NCBI RefSeq assembly: GCF_013031245.1 | Contig: NZ_WPZL01000007.1 | Span: 62,001 to 126,000, forward strand | Length of the DNA: 64,000 nucleotides | Reading direction: 5' to 3' | Source of the DNA: Ruegeria lacuscaerulensis | GTDB taxonomy: Bacteria > Pseudomonadota > Alphaproteobacteria > Rhodobacterales > Rhodobacteraceae | Shown here: piece by piece, positions 8,578 to 17,649 of the stretch | Position numbering within the stretch: the first letter of the stretch is position 1 | Layout of the letters: every line of letters starts with the position of its first letter | The notes under the pieces: model-generated | Told to the model about the DNA's origin: nothing | Seen by the model: only the letters and a program-made list of their open reading frames with translations | The model's database searches: none | Translations under genes and position numbers: made by a program

Positions 8578-8607
8578 AAGGGCCGTCCCGCCGGGGCGGC
8601 CCTTTTT
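8578..8607 (+). terminator. Strong rho-independent terminator before arfB
   Basis: The arms AGGGCCGTCCC (8579-8589) and GGGGCGGCCCT (8593-8603) form an 11-bp stem with one G-T wobble and a 3-base loop, followed by a run of five T. It closes the 8435-8607 unit and lies 30 bases upstream of the arfB start. Confidence 0.85.
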
Positions 8608-8637
8608 GTTTCTGCAACCGGCCTGTAAGGTTTGCTC

Positions 8638-9057
8638 ATGTTGCGCATCAATGACGATATCACTCTGCAGGACTGGGAAATGACCGAGAGCTTTGTCCGC
8701 TCGTCCGGTCCTGGCGGGCAGAACGTCAACAAGGTCTCGACCGCCGTCGAGTTGCGGTTCGAGGCAGCGCGCTCACCCTCTCTGCCGGAACCGGTCAAGA
8801 CACGGCTCAAACGGCTGGCCGGGCGGCGCTGGACCAAAGAGGGCGCGATCATCATTCAGTGTGAAGAGACCCGGTCGCAGGCCCGCAACCGCGAGATTGC
8901 GCGGTACCGTTTGGCCGAACTGATCGCCCGCGCGCTTGTCAAACCCAAGCGACGCATTGGCACCAAGCCCACCTATGGCTCGGTCAAGCGGCGGTTGGCG
9001 GCGAAAAAGGCGCGGTCTGATGTGAAAGCATTGCGCGGCAAGGTTTCCGAAGATTGA
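8638..9057 (+). CDS. arfB: Alternative ribosome-rescue factor ArfB (YaeJ)
   Basis: A 139-residue stand-alone peptidyl-tRNA hydrolase of the class I release-factor fold. The catalytic GGQ is at residues 26-28 in SSGPGGQNVNKVSTAVELR, and the C-terminal tail is rich in Lys and Arg (KPKRRIGTKPTYG, KRRLAAKKARSDVKALRGK), which in ArfB inserts into the empty mRNA channel of stalled ribosomes. The ATG at 8638 is used because it gives the family start; TTG at 8632 is the alternative. It is separated from upstream genes by the terminator at 8578-8607. smpB, the partner of the other rescue route, is encoded 3.2 kb downstream. Confidence 0.95.
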   Translation: MLRINDDITLQDWEMTESFVRSSGPGGQNVNKVSTAVELRFEAARSPSLPEPVKTRLKRLAGRRWTKEGAIIIQCEETRSQARNREIARYRLAELIARALVKPKRRIGTKPTYGSVKRRLAAKKARSDVKALRGKVSED

Positions 9058-9117
9058 ACTGGTAACTTCGTGAGTCGTTGCTACTCTGCCACCCACAGGC
9101 GACAGAGAGGCAAAGCC

Positions 9118-9864
9118 ATGAGGTTGGAGGGAAAAACCGCGATTGTGACTGGTGGTGCTTCTGGGTTCGGAGCAGGCATCGCGCAGAAATTCATAACCGA
9201 AGGCGCTCGGGTGATGGTCGCCGACATCAATGGGGATGCCGCGCTTGAGACGGCTGCGTCTCTGGGTGCCCAAGCCATTGCCCAGCAGGTTGATGTCGCC
9301 GATGGAGCATCGGTTCAGACAATGGCAGAGGCGGCAAATGACCGGTTCGGGCAGCTGGACATTCTGGTGAACAATGCCGGGGTGACGCATCTGCCGACAC
9401 CGCTGGAGGATGTCACCGAGGAGGATTTCGACCGGGTTTTCAACGTGAACATGAAGTCCGTCTACCTGACCGCCCGCGCCTTTGTGCCCGCCATGAAAGC
9501 GCGTGGTGCGGGGGCGATCCTGAATGTGGCCTCGACGGCCGGGCTGTCCCCGCGCCCGAACCTGAACTGGTACAATGCCTCAAAGGGCTGGATGATCACC
9601 GCGACCAAGACGATGGCGGTGGAACTCGCGCCGTCTGGCGTGCGCGTGAATGCGATCTGTCCGGTGGCGGGGGAAACGCCATTGCTGAAATCCTTTATGG
9701 GGGAAGATACGCCGGAGATTCGTGCCAAATTCCTGTCGACCATCCCGCTGGGCCGTTTTTCCACGCCCGAGGACATGGCCAACGCCGCCTGTTTCCTGTG
9801 TTCCGATGAGGCGAGCATGATCACCGGCACGGCCCTCGAAGTTGATGGCGGCCGCTGCATCTGA
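9118..9864 (+). CDS. SDR family oxidoreductase (3-oxoacyl-ACP reductase-like)
   Basis: A 248-residue classical short-chain dehydrogenase. It has the cofactor motif TGGASGFG near residue 11, the NNAG motif, the catalytic Ser in NVASTAG, the Tyr-x3-Lys pair in NWYNASKGW, and the C-terminal ITGTALEVDGGRCI that closes the Rossmann core. The Asp in VMVADINGDA after strand 2 suggests NAD(H) preference. The start at 9118 has a GAGAGG upstream; the frame is open to 9070 without a ribosome site. The peptidase gene begins 9 bases after its stop, so the two are likely one operon. The substrate is not apparent. Confidence 0.88.
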   Translation: MRLEGKTAIVTGGASGFGAGIAQKFITEGARVMVADINGDAALETAASLGAQAIAQQVDVADGASVQTMAEAANDRFGQLDILVNNAGVTHLPTPLEDVTEEDFDRVFNVNMKSVYLTARAFVPAMKARGAGAILNVASTAGLSPRPNLNWYNASKGWMITATKTMAVELAPSGVRVNAICPVAGETPLLKSFMGEDTPEIRAKFLSTIPLGRFSTPEDMANAACFLCSDEASMITGTALEVDGGRCI

Positions 9865-9873
9865 GGAGCAAGT

Positions 9874-10890
9874 ATGACGCCCGGACCCAGAAATCTGATC
9901 ACCGACGTGCCCGGCCTGAAGGTCGGAAACGCGCAGGACGCAGCGCTGAAATCCGGTACCACCGTTCTGACAGCGGATGAGGCTTTTACCGCCTCGGTCC
10001 ATGTGATGGGCGGCGCACCGGGTACGCGGGAAACCGATCTGCTGGCCCCGGACAAAACCGTCACGCAGGTTGACGCCATTGTGCTGTCGGGCGGGTCGGC
10101 CTTTGGCCTGGATGCGTGTTCCGGCGTATCGGATGCGCTGCGTTTTCGGGGGCGGGGGTATCCGGTGGGCGATACCGTGGTGCCTATTGTTCCCGGTGCG
10201 ATCCTGTTTGACCTGTTGAACGGTGGTGACAAAGGCTGGACGGATAATCCCTACCGGGCCTTTGGGCAGGCTGCATTTGAAACGGCCTCTGAGGATTTTG
10301 CGCTGGGCACAGCTGGCGCTGGTACCGGGGCTTTGGCGGCGATGCACAAGGGCGGGCTGGGGTCGGCCTCGCTGGTGCTCGACAATGGCGTCACGGTCGG
10401 CGCACTGGTAGCGGCCAATCCGCTTGGCAGCGTCACCACACCCGGAGACCGTCATTTCTGGGCCGCGCCTTTCGAGATTGGCGACGAATTTGGCGGGTTA
10501 GGGCCTGATTCCCGCGCCGGTCTGGGTCACCCTCCGGTCAGTCGCAAGGCGCAGGCCATGCGGCCTGCCGAACCGGGCAAGACCAACACCACCATCGCCA
10601 TTGTCGCCACTGACGCTGCGCTGTCCAAACCGCAATGCCAGCGGCTGGCCGTGGCCGCGCATGATGGCATTGCCCGTGCCGTCCTGCCGGCCCACACGCC
10701 GGGCGACGGCGATCTGGTGTTTGGTGTCAGCACTGGCGCGACGCCACTGCCACAAGAGGCAGAGCTGAGCCTGTTGGGGCACGCGGCGTCGCTGTGCCTT
10801 GCGCGGGCCATTGCGCGGGCGATATATCTGGCGACGCCTGCGGCAGGCGACCTTTTGCCATGTTGGTCAAAGCTACATGACTTAAGTTAA
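9874..10890 (+). CDS. P1 family peptidase (DmpA/NylC-type, autocatalytic N-terminal nucleophile)
   Basis: A 338-residue member of the P1/DmpA family, which mature by self-cleavage into two chains whose new N-terminal Ser or Thr is the nucleophile. The N-terminal signature is NLITDVPGLKVGNA, followed by VLSGGSAFGLDA. The expected cleavage site is the Asn238-Thr239 bond in PGKTNTTIAIVATDA, as in nylon-oligomer hydrolase NylC. Family members act as aminopeptidases or amidases with varied substrates. It follows the SDR by 9 bases. The stop is at 10888-10890; a 114-base gap then leads to the cytochrome c gene. Confidence 0.9.
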   Translation: MTPGPRNLITDVPGLKVGNAQDAALKSGTTVLTADEAFTASVHVMGGAPGTRETDLLAPDKTVTQVDAIVLSGGSAFGLDACSGVSDALRFRGRGYPVGDTVVPIVPGAILFDLLNGGDKGWTDNPYRAFGQAAFETASEDFALGTAGAGTGALAAMHKGGLGSASLVLDNGVTVGALVAANPLGSVTTPGDRHFWAAPFEIGDEFGGLGPDSRAGLGHPPVSRKAQAMRPAEPGKTNTTIAIVATDAALSKPQCQRLAVAAHDGIARAVLPAHTPGDGDLVFGVSTGATPLPQEAELSLLGHAASLCLARAIARAIYLATPAAGDLLPCWSKLHDLS

Positions 10891-11004
10891 GGACGACCCA
10901 TATGTCGCAGTGGCACAGTGGCATCGCGCGGCAATCTGCGCGTTGACTCTTTTCCGCACCGAGGTTCCTTTCGGTGCAGCCAATTCGTATCGGAGCTAAA
11001 AGCT

Positions 11005-11418
11005 ATGAATCGCATCCTCGCTACCGCAATCGTCGGCCTTCTAGCCGTACCCGTATATGCCGAAGGTGACGCCGAAGCCGGCAAGAAAACCTTTAACAAA
11101 TGCAAGTCCTGTCACCAGATCGCCGGCCCTGACGGCGAGGCAATCGTCAAAGGTGGCAAGACCGGTCCGAACCTCTATGGCATCGCAGGTCGCACCGCGG
11201 GCACTGTCGACGGGTTCAAGTATGGCGACAGCATCGTCGCCGCTGGTGAAAATGGTCTGGTCTGGGATGAGGCGGCTTTTGTCGAGTACGCTCAGGATCC
11301 CAAGACCTTCCTGAAAACCTATCTGGATGACACCGCCGCCAAGTCCAAGATGACCTTCAAGCTGAAGAAGGGCGGCGAAGACGTCTATGCCTATATCGTC
11401 AGCGTGTCGGGCGAATAA
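11005..11418 (+). CDS. Soluble periplasmic cytochrome c (c2/c550 type)
   Basis: A 137-residue class I cytochrome c. A signal peptide ends at VYA before EGDAEAGK. Heme is attached by Cys33 and Cys36 in CKSCH with His37 as one axial ligand, and Met116 in AKSKMTFKL is the likely sixth ligand. The layout including the GPNLYGIAGR block resembles Paracoccus c550 and Rhodobacter c2, which carry electrons from the bc1 complex to oxidases or reaction centres. The ATG at 11005 is chosen because it opens the signal peptide. The leader contains a 7-bp hairpin (GCACCGA 10956-10962 with TCGGTGC 10971-10977). A strong hairpin follows the stop. Confidence 0.93.
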   Translation: MNRILATAIVGLLAVPVYAEGDAEAGKKTFNKCKSCHQIAGPDGEAIVKGGKTGPNLYGIAGRTAGTVDGFKYGDSIVAAGENGLVWDEAAFVEYAQDPKTFLKTYLDDTAAKSKMTFKLKKGGEDVYAYIVSVSGE

Positions 11419-11447
11419 CGCCTGAAACCGGACAATCTGTAAGACTA

Positions 11448-11476
11448 CGAAAGGCCGCAGCCCCTGCGGCCTTTCG
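11448..11476 (+). terminator. Perfect 13-bp hairpin after cytochrome c gene
   Basis: CGAAAGGCCGCAG (11448-11460) and CTGCGGCCTTTCG (11464-11476) pair perfectly around a 3-base loop, 30 bases past the cytochrome c stop. The 3' arm carries TTT but no long T run follows, so it may act as a terminator or as an mRNA 3'-end stabiliser. Confidence 0.7.
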
Positions 11477-11559
11477 TGCGATTGATAACAGGATGGATCA
11501 GCGCCAACTTGGGGGTGCGCGGTTCATCATGCTTTGCAAGTGTGATTTCGCAACGCCAA

Positions 11560-11611
11560 GCCGATCCGGCCGCAGCCAGTTCCTTTTATTCCGCCGGACC
11601 GGCGGATCGGC
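11560..11611 (+). promoter_or_regulatory. Alternative-hairpin leader upstream of idi
   Basis: GCCGATCCG (11560-11568) can pair with CGGATCGGC (11603-11611) to form a long-loop stem, while an inner CCGCCGG/CCGGCGG palindrome (11591-11605) can form instead; the two share bases 11603-11605 and so compete. The structure ends just before the CAGGAG ribosome site of idi. This is a possible translational control element; it could also be chance in GC-rich DNA. Confidence 0.3.
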
Positions 11612-11626
11612 AGCAGGAGACAACAG

Positions 11627-12169
11627 ATGGGAATCATGATCCCGGCCTGGGTTGATGGCGAATTGACCCCCGTGGACAAGCTTGAGGCGCATGAAAAAGG
11701 CCTGCGGCACAAGGCGGTGTCGGTTTTTGTCGTACGTGGAACCGAGATTTTGCTGCAGCGCCGGGCCTTGGGCAAATACCACACGCCGGGTTTGTGGGCG
11801 AATACCTGCTGCACCCATCCGGACTGGGGCGAAACACCTTCTGAATGCGCGGTGCGCCGTCTGCGGGAAGAACTGGGAATCACCGGCCTCTATCCCGAAT
11901 ACCGCCACCGGCTGGAGTATCATGCCGATGTCGGCAACAACATGATCGAACACGAAGTGGTCGATGTGTTTCTGGCTCATGCCCGCGGACCGCTGAAGAT
12001 CGATCCTAATCCGGATGAAGTTATGGATATTCGCTGGATTGACTACCATGATCTGCTGGCCGAAGTACAGCGGCACCCCACCCGGTTTACACCATGGCTC
12101 AAGATATATCTGCACAACCATGCAGACACGATTTTCGGTCCTGATCTGATCATCTCGGCCAAGTCCTGA
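11627..12169 (+). CDS. idi: Isopentenyl-diphosphate delta-isomerase, type 1
   Basis: A 180-residue Nudix-fold enzyme that interconverts isopentenyl and dimethylallyl diphosphate for isoprenoid, carotenoid and quinone synthesis. The active-site Cys is in NTCCTHP and the Nudix-like stretch is [18 protein letters not shown]. The conserved [10 protein letters not shown] segment holds further catalytic Glu residues. The length matches bacterial type 1 enzymes. The ATG at 11627 has a GCAGGAGA site a few bases upstream. No other isoprenoid gene is adjacent; smpB follows after 47 bases. Confidence 0.95.
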   Translation: MGIMIPAWVDGELTPVDKLEAHEKGLRHKAVSVFVVRGTEILLQRRALGKYHTPGLWANTCCTHPDWGETPSECAVRRLREELGITGLYPEYRHRLEYHADVGNNMIEHEVVDVFLAHARGPLKIDPNPDEVMDIRWIDYHDLLAEVQRHPTRFTPWLKIYLHNHADTIFGPDLIISAKS

Positions 12170-12216
12170 CCGCTTCGGCTTGCAAGGACCGCACAAGACG
12201 CCTAAATCAACGCGTC

Positions 12217-12693
12217 ATGGCCAAGCAAAAGACAGACCCGAATTACAAAGTCATCGCCGAAAACCGGCGCGCGCGCTTCGATTACGCAATCGAGGACGAT
12301 CTCGAGTGCGGCATCATGCTGGAAGGGTCCGAGGTCAAATCCCTGCGCGCAGGTGGCTCGAACATCGCAGACAGTTACGCTTCGGTCGATGACGGAGAGC
12401 TGTGGTTGGTCAACAGCTATATCGCGCCTTACGAGCAGGCCAAGGTGTTCAAGCACGAAGAACGCCGCCGTCGCAAGTTGCTGGTCTCGCGCAAGGAACT
12501 GTCGAACCTGTGGAACGCGACCCAGCGCAAAGGCATGACACTGGTGCCGCTGGTTCTGTATTTCAACCACAAAGGCATGGCCAAGATCAAAATCGGCATT
12601 GCCAAGGGTAAGAAAACCCATGACAAGCGCGAAACCCAGGCCAAGCGGGACTGGTCACGTCAGAAACAGCGGCTGATGAAGGATCACAGCTGA
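12217..12693 (+). CDS. smpB: SsrA-binding protein SmpB
   Basis: A 158-residue protein required for trans-translation: it binds tmRNA and brings it to stalled ribosomes. Family landmarks are [31 protein letters not shown], the loop [23 protein letters not shown] and the basic C-terminal tail [18 protein letters not shown], which enters the decoding centre. No tmRNA gene (ssrA) is seen in the window. The stop codon is inside a perfect hairpin that separates it from convergent glpK. Confidence 0.97.
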   Translation: MAKQKTDPNYKVIAENRRARFDYAIEDDLECGIMLEGSEVKSLRAGGSNIADSYASVDDGELWLVNSYIAPYEQAKVFKHEERRRRKLLVSRKELSNLWNATQRKGMTLVPLVLYFNHKGMAKIKIGIAKGKKTHDKRETQAKRDWSRQKQRLMKDHS

Positions 12694-12700
12694 TCCTTCA
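12677..12700. terminator. Bidirectional hairpin between convergent smpB and glpK
   Basis: TGAAGGATCA (12677-12686) and TGATCCTTCA (12691-12700) form a perfect 10-bp stem around CAGC. The smpB stop codon lies in the 3' arm and the glpK stop is 7 bases further on, so one element could serve both strands. No long T tract is present. Confidence 0.6.
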
Positions 12701-12706
12701 ATAGGT

Positions 12707-14185
12707 TCAGAATGCCATCGCTGCGGAAACGGCCCGTTGCCAGCGGGCATAGGCTGCATCGCGCTTTTCCACGGACAGTTCGGGTTCAAAGCGGCGGTCC
12801 AGCGCCCAGGTTTCTGCAAATCCCTGTTGGTCCGGGTAAACGCCCGCCCGCATGCCCGCCAGCCAGGCCGCGCCCAAAGCAGTGGTTTCCTGCATCACCG
12901 GGCGGTCGACCTCGGCCCCCAGATAGTCCGACAACCCCTGCATCGCCCAGTCCGAGGCGCTGGCGCCGCCGTCCACCCGTAGAGTGACATTGATATCCGC
13001 GCCCCAATCGCCCTGCATGGCGTGCCACAGGTCGCGCGTCTGATAAGCGATGCTTTCTAGCGTGGCCCTGGCAAACTCGGCGCGGCCCGAGTTCCGCGTC
13101 AGACCGAACACCGCGCCCCGACAGTCCGGTTTCCAATAGGGCGCGCCGAGGCCTGTAAAGGCAGGCACCAGCACCACGTGCTGTGTCGGGTCGGCCTGCT
13201 GCGCCAGCTCACCACTCTCGGGGGCCGAGTCGATGATCTCCAGCGCATCCCGCAGCCATTGTACGGCGGCCCCGGCCACAAATATCGAGCCTTCCAGCGC
13301 GTAAATCCGCTTGCCGTCCAGCTGATAGGCAATCGTCGTCAGCAGGCGGTTCTTCGACTCAACCGGTTTGTCGCCAGTGTTCAGAAGCGCGAAACAGCCG
13401 GTGCCATAGGTTGATTTCATCATGCCGGGTTGGAAGCAGGCCTGCCCGATGGTGGCGGCCTGCTGATCTCCGGCCACGCCCAGAATCGGGATATCACCCC
13501 CAAATAGAGTCGTATTTCCGAAGTCCGAGGCACAATCATGCACCTCGGGCAGCATGTTCAGGGGCACGTCCAGCAGATCGCAGATCTCCGCGCTCCACTC
13601 GCCTTTGTGGATGTTGAACAGTAGCGTACGCGCGGCGTTGGTGGCGTCGGTGGCATGGCTGCGCCCCTCAGTAAGACGCCAGATCAGAAAGCAGTCGATG
13701 GTGCCGAACATCAGCTCTCCGACCTCGGCCCGTTCCCGTGCGCCCGGGACGGTGTCAAGCAGCCACTTGACCTTGGTGCCTGAGAAATAGGGGTCCAGCA
13801 GCAGCCCGGTCTGGGTGGTCACGTCATCCTCGCACCCCGCCTGTTTGTAGCGGGCACAAATCTCGGCGGTGCGACGGTCCTGCCAGACGATGGCGTTGTG
13901 GATCGGCTTGCCGGTTGTGCGGTCCCAGACCACGGTGGTTTCGCGCTGGTTGGTGATGCCGATGCCCGCGATCTGATCCGCGCTTACGCCGGTGGTTTCC
14001 ATCACCTCGCGGCAGACTCGCAGGACGCTGTCCCAGATCTCCTCGGCGTCGTGCTCGACCCACCCTTCCTGCGGGAAGTGCTGGGTGAATTCATGCTGCG
14101 CGGTACCTGCGCGCTGCATGTCCTCATCGAACAAAATAGCCCGCGACGATGTGGTGCCCTGATCAATGGCCAGAATATAGGTCAT
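12707..14185 (-). CDS. glpK: Glycerol kinase
   Basis: A 492-residue FGGY-family sugar kinase that phosphorylates glycerol to glycerol 3-phosphate. The N-terminal phosphate loop is [15 protein letters not shown]; the substrate region has [14 protein letters not shown] and IVWQDRRT; the C-terminal half has [13 protein letters not shown] and [12 protein letters not shown]. Length and order match E. coli GlpK closely. It stands alone, without glpF, glpD or a glycerol ABC transporter nearby, and is convergent with smpB. The next gene upstream on the strand, panC, ends 66 bases away, so shared transcription is possible. Confidence 0.97.
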   Translation of the reverse strand: MTYILAIDQGTTSSRAILFDEDMQRAGTAQHEFTQHFPQEGWVEHDAEEIWDSVLRVCREVMETTGVSADQIAGIGITNQRETTVVWDRTTGKPIHNAIVWQDRRTAEICARYKQAGCEDDVTTQTGLLLDPYFSGTKVKWLLDTVPGARERAEVGELMFGTIDCFLIWRLTEGRSHATDATNAARTLLFNIHKGEWSAEICDLLDVPLNMLPEVHDCASDFGNTTLFGGDIPILGVAGDQQAATIGQACFQPGMMKSTYGTGCFALLNTGDKPVESKNRLLTTIAYQLDGKRIYALEGSIFVAGAAVQWLRDALEIIDSAPESGELAQQADPTQHVVLVPAFTGLGAPYWKPDCRGAVFGLTRNSGRAEFARATLESIAYQTRDLWHAMQGDWGADINVTLRVDGGASASDWAMQGLSDYLGAEVDRPVMQETTALGAAWLAGMRAGVYPDQQGFAETWALDRRFEPELSVEKRDAAYARWQRAVSAAMAF

Positions 14186-14251
14186 GCCTGCGCCCTTCCC
14201 GATTGGTTTTGCAGGACTTTAGCGCAAACAATGACAAACGGGAAAGAGCGT

Positions 14252-15094
14252 TCAGACGGGAATGTTGTCGATCAGGCGCACGCCGTCCACCCAGGTCGCC
14301 GCAAACAGCCGTGCGGGGCGTGAGGCGTGGGTCAGCGGCTCCAGCGTTTCGGCGCAGCGCAGTTGCACGTATTCAACCTGTGTGAAACCTGCAGCCAGCA
14401 GATCGGTCTCGGCTTGTGCCGCCAGCGGATCGAACTGCGCGCCGTCTTTCAACGCCTCGACCAGTTCCCGCATGATCCGGTTTTTGTTCGCGGCAACTTC
14501 CAGCCCTTCGGGCGACAGGAGCAGATTGCGCGAGGACATGGCCAGGCCCGAGGGCTCGCGCACCGTGGGGCAGCCGATCACCTCAATCGGAATGTCCAGG
14601 TCACGCGCCATGCGGCGGACGATCATCAGCTGCTGATAGTCCTTTTCCCCGAAATAGGCCCGATCCGCCTGCGTTTGCAGAAACAGTTTTGCGACCACCG
14701 TGGCGACGCCATCGAAATGGCCGGGGCGGAACTCACCCTCCATCACATTGGTCAGGCCCGCGACTGAAACGGTGGTGGCAAAGCCTTGCGGATAGATCTC
14801 GTCGGGCTCGGGCACGTAGATCGCGTCGACGCCGAAGGGGGCCAGTTTCTGAGCGTCCTCGTTTTCAGTGCGGGGATATTTGGCAAGATCTTCGGGGTTG
14901 TTGAACTGTTTGGGGTTTACAAAGATCGTCACAATTACCCGGTCGGTGTCCGCCTTGGCGGCCTCGACCAGCGACAGATGCCCTCTATGCAGCGCGCCCA
15001 TTGTCGGGACAACGCCGATCGTCTCGCCTTTGCTGCGCCATTCGGCGGTCAGCGCGCGCAATTCACTCAGGCGGCGCAAGATCGGGGCGGTCAT
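14252..15094 (-). CDS. panC: Pantothenate synthetase (pantoate-beta-alanine ligase)
   Basis: A 280-residue enzyme that joins pantoate and beta-alanine using ATP in the cytoplasm, the last step to pantothenate (coenzyme A precursor). Landmarks are [16 protein letters not shown] (the HxGH nucleotide motif), [45 protein letters not shown] and the KMSKS-like region near [10 protein letters not shown]. The start overlaps the panB stop (ATGA, 15091-15094), so the two are translationally coupled. Confidence 0.97.
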   Translation of the reverse strand: MTAPILRRLSELRALTAEWRSKGETIGVVPTMGALHRGHLSLVEAAKADTDRVIVTIFVNPKQFNNPEDLAKYPRTENEDAQKLAPFGVDAIYVPEPDEIYPQGFATTVSVAGLTNVMEGEFRPGHFDGVATVVAKLFLQTQADRAYFGEKDYQQLMIVRRMARDLDIPIEVIGCPTVREPSGLAMSSRNLLLSPEGLEVAANKNRIMRELVEALKDGAQFDPLAAQAETDLLAAGFTQVEYVQLRCAETLEPLTHASRPARLFAATWVDGVRLIDNIPV

Positions 15095-15930
15095 GTTTTG
15101 GATCCTTTGGACGGGGCCTGATCGGAAAAGACGTGTTCATCCGCGGGGAAGGTGCGGGCGCGAACCTCGGCAGCATATTCGGCGATGGCGGCCTCGGCCT
15201 GTGGGCCAAGCTCGGCATAGCGTTTGACGAATTTCGGTTTGAAGGCGGTGAAAAAGCCCACCATGTCATCCACCACCAGAATCTGCCCGTCACACCCGGC
15301 CGAGGCACCAATGCCGATGGTGGGGATCGCAACCTCGGTGGTGATGCGGTCGGCCAGAACCTGCGGAACCTTCTCTAACACGACGGAAAACGCACCAGCT
15401 TCGGACACGGCATGGGCGTCGGCCAGCACCGCTGTGGCCTGCTCATCGCGGCCCTGCACCTTGTAGCCGCCCAGCGTGTTGATCGACTGCGGCGTCAGGC
15501 CGATATGTGCCATCACGGGAATGCCACGTTTGACCAGAAAACGGATGGTCTCGGCCATTTCGACACCGCCTTCCAGTTTGACCGCACCCGCGCCGGTGTC
15601 CGCCATCAGTCGGGCAGCGTTGCGGAAAGCTTCTGCAGGGTCGTGCTCATAGCTGGCAAAGGGCATGTCGATGACCATCATTGCCTTGCTCAGACCGCGC
15701 GCGACGGCCTGGCCGTGCAGGATCATCATCTCCATTGTCACCCCAAGGGTCGATTCCAGCCCATGCAACACCATACCCACGCTGTCGCCCACCAGAACGA
15801 AATCGCAATGGTCGTCCATCAGCCGTGCCATTGGGGTGGTATAGGCCGTCAGGCTGACCAGAGGCTCACCCCCTTTTCGGGCGCGAATATCCTCGGCGTT
15901 CGGGGCTTTTTTGCGGGCGGTGGCGCTCAT
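15091..15930 (-). CDS. panB: 3-methyl-2-oxobutanoate hydroxymethyltransferase
   Basis: A 279-residue enzyme that transfers a hydroxymethyl group from methylene-tetrahydrofolate to 2-oxoisovalerate, giving ketopantoate. Family signatures are [12 protein letters not shown], the metal site [28 protein letters not shown] and AHIGLTPQS. The start at 15930 is favoured because AGGAG lies just upstream in the mRNA; an extension to 15966 would add 12 residues without conservation. panB and panC form a two-gene unit transcribed away from the ABC transporter operon; the 170-base gap holds both promoters. Confidence 0.96.
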   Translation of the reverse strand: MSATARKKAPNAEDIRARKGGEPLVSLTAYTTPMARLMDDHCDFVLVGDSVGMVLHGLESTLGVTMEMMILHGQAVARGLSKAMMVIDMPFASYEHDPAEAFRNAARLMADTGAGAVKLEGGVEMAETIRFLVKRGIPVMAHIGLTPQSINTLGGYKVQGRDEQATAVLADAHAVSEAGAFSVVLEKVPQVLADRITTEVAIPTIGIGASAGCDGQILVVDDMVGFFTAFKPKFVKRYAELGPQAEAAIAEYAAEVRARTFPADEHVFSDQAPSKGSKT

Positions 15931-16100
15931 GCTCGCTCCTGCGGTGGCTATGTTGCAGTGCGGCATAGCAGATTGCGTAAGGTTATAGAAACCCCGGTTG
16001 CGCGAACATTCCCTTGATTGACCCGAGGTTTAAAGGGACATTGTTCACAGAAACGCCTGAAAAACAGCGGGTTCAAAAGATTCACCGGGGAGAGATTTTT

Positions 16101-17588
16101 ATGACAAAGCAGATGTTTCGGTCCTTTGCATCGGCGCTGGCGCTGGGGGTCAGCGTCTTTGCCACGCAGGCTCTGGCCAAATCCGATATCACAATTGCGA
16201 TGCAGCTCGAGCCGCCGCATCTGGACCCGACCAGCGCGGCAGCGCAGGCCATCGATTCGGTGGTATACACCAATATATTTGAAGGTCTGACCCGTTTCAT
16301 GGGGGATGGATCAGTTGTTCCCGGGCTGGCCGAAAGCTGGGAAATCTCGGAAGACGGCACGGTCTACACCTTCAAACTGCGCGATGGCGTGACCTTCCAT
16401 GATGGCACACCAATGGATGCTGAGGACGTCAAGTTCAGTCTTGATCGCGCCATGGCCCCGGACAGTGCCAATGCTCAGAAAGCTTTGTTTGCCGGAATCG
16501 CAAGCGTCGAGGTTGTCGATCCCCTGACCGTCAAGGTCACCCTGTCCGAGCCCAACGGCAATTTCCTGTTCAACATGGCGTGGGGTGACGCGGTGATCGT
16601 CGCGCCCGAGAGCATTGAGAATATCAAGACCAATCCTGTCGGCACCGGTGCCTTTACCTTTGGTGAATGGGTGCAGGGGGACAGCATCACCCTGAACAGA
16701 AATCCTGACTATTGGGGCGACCAGCCCGCGCTGGAAACGGCCACGTTCAAGTTCATCTCGGACCCGACCGCCGCCTTTGCCGCGATGATGGCCGAAGATG
16801 TGGACGTATTCGACAATTTCCCGGCGCCGGAAAACCTGCCTCAGTTCGAGGCCGATCCGCGCTTTCAGGTGCTTGTCGGCACGACCGAAGGCGAGACCAT
16901 ACTGTCCACCAACAACAAGAAGCCTCCGTTCGACGATATTCAGGTTCGAGAGGCCATGGCCCATGCCATAGACCGTCAGGCCATTATCGACGGGGCGATG
17001 TTCGGATATGGCACGCCCATCGGCACCCATTTCGCGCCGCATAACCCGGCCTATGTCGATCTGACCGGCAATTCGGCCTATGACCCGAAGAAGGCCGCCA
17101 AACTGCTGGCGGATGCCGGTTATGAGGAAGGGTTCGAAACTACCCTGCATCTGCCGCCGCCGTCCTATGCCCGACGTGGAGGTGAGATCGTGGCCGCCCA
17201 ACTGGCCGAGGTCGGAATCAAGGCCGAGATCATCAACGTCGAATGGGCGCAATGGCTGGAATCGGTCTTCAAAGGCAAGGATTACGGCCTGACCATTGTC
17301 AGCCATACCGAACCGATGGATATCGGTATCTACGCGCGACCGGATTACTATTTCCAGTATGACAGTCTTGACGCCCAGACACTGATGGACACGCTGAACG
17401 CAACCACCGACCCCGAGGAACGCACCAAACTATTGGGTGAAATGCAGCGGTTGATCGCCACCGACTTTGTCAATGGCTACCTGTTTCAGTTGGCCAAACT
17501 GGGCGTCGCAAAGGCCGGTGTCCAGGGCCTTTGGGAAAATGCGCCGACAGCGGCAATCGACCTGACCCAGATCAACTGGTCCGAATAA
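16101..17588 (+). CDS. ABC transporter substrate-binding protein, family 5 (peptide/nickel/opine type)
   Basis: A 495-residue periplasmic binding protein of the DppA/OppA type. A signal peptide ends near QALA before KSDITIAMQLEPPHLDP. The family blocks VVPGLAESWEISEDG.TYTF, LRDGVTFHDGTPMDAEDV and the later YDPKKAAKLLADAGY are clear. The ATG at 16101 has GGGGAGAGA upstream. It opens an operon followed by a ligand-gated channel gene, two permeases, a fused ATPase and an aldehyde dehydrogenase. The ligand is unknown: peptides are the family default, but amines and other small cations are also seen in this family. Confidence 0.92.
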   Translation: MTKQMFRSFASALALGVSVFATQALAKSDITIAMQLEPPHLDPTSAAAQAIDSVVYTNIFEGLTRFMGDGSVVPGLAESWEISEDGTVYTFKLRDGVTFHDGTPMDAEDVKFSLDRAMAPDSANAQKALFAGIASVEVVDPLTVKVTLSEPNGNFLFNMAWGDAVIVAPESIENIKTNPVGTGAFTFGEWVQGDSITLNRNPDYWGDQPALETATFKFISDPTAAFAAMMAEDVDVFDNFPAPENLPQFEADPRFQVLVGTTEGETILSTNNKKPPFDDIQVREAMAHAIDRQAIIDGAMFGYGTPIGTHFAPHNPAYVDLTGNSAYDPKKAAKLLADAGYEEGFETTLHLPPPSYARRGGEIVAAQLAEVGIKAEIINVEWAQWLESVFKGKDYGLTIVSHTEPMDIGIYARPDYYFQYDSLDAQTLMDTLNATTDPEERTKLLGEMQRLIATDFVNGYLFQLAKLGVAKAGVQGLWENAPTAAIDLTQINWSE

Positions 17589-17595
17589 CCAGACA

Positions 17596-17620
17596 CCGGG
17601 GCTGCGGATCGTGGCCCCGG
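17596..17620 (+). terminator. Intercistronic hairpin after the binding-protein gene
   Basis: CCGGGGC (17596-17602) pairs with GCCCCGG (17614-17620) around an 11-base loop, 8 bases after the binding-protein stop, followed by a moderately T-rich stretch. Such hairpins commonly leave binding-protein mRNA more abundant than the downstream permease mRNA; partial termination is inferred. Confidence 0.45.
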
Positions 17621-17649
17621 CAATCTTCTGTTTCCGTTCTTGATTGACT

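Larger units (their letters stand above)
8435..8607 (+). ncRNA. Candidate structured transcript (small RNA or leader) ending in a strong terminator
   Basis: This segment lies between the transporter and arfB and has several ordered features. It has a 13-base perfect complement to the 16S rRNA 3' end (8437-8449), a hairpin with a 6-bp stem at 8520-8535, a second stem GGTCG/CGACC (8539-8543 with 8555-8559), and an ACCTCCT at 8562-8568 that can pair perfectly with AGGAGGT at 8438-8444. A strong intrinsic terminator follows. The self-complementarity could hide or expose the Shine-Dalgarno site. I cannot identify a promoter with confidence. It could be an independent small RNA, a dual-function RNA, or the 3' UTR of the transporter gene. 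Confidence 0.4.
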
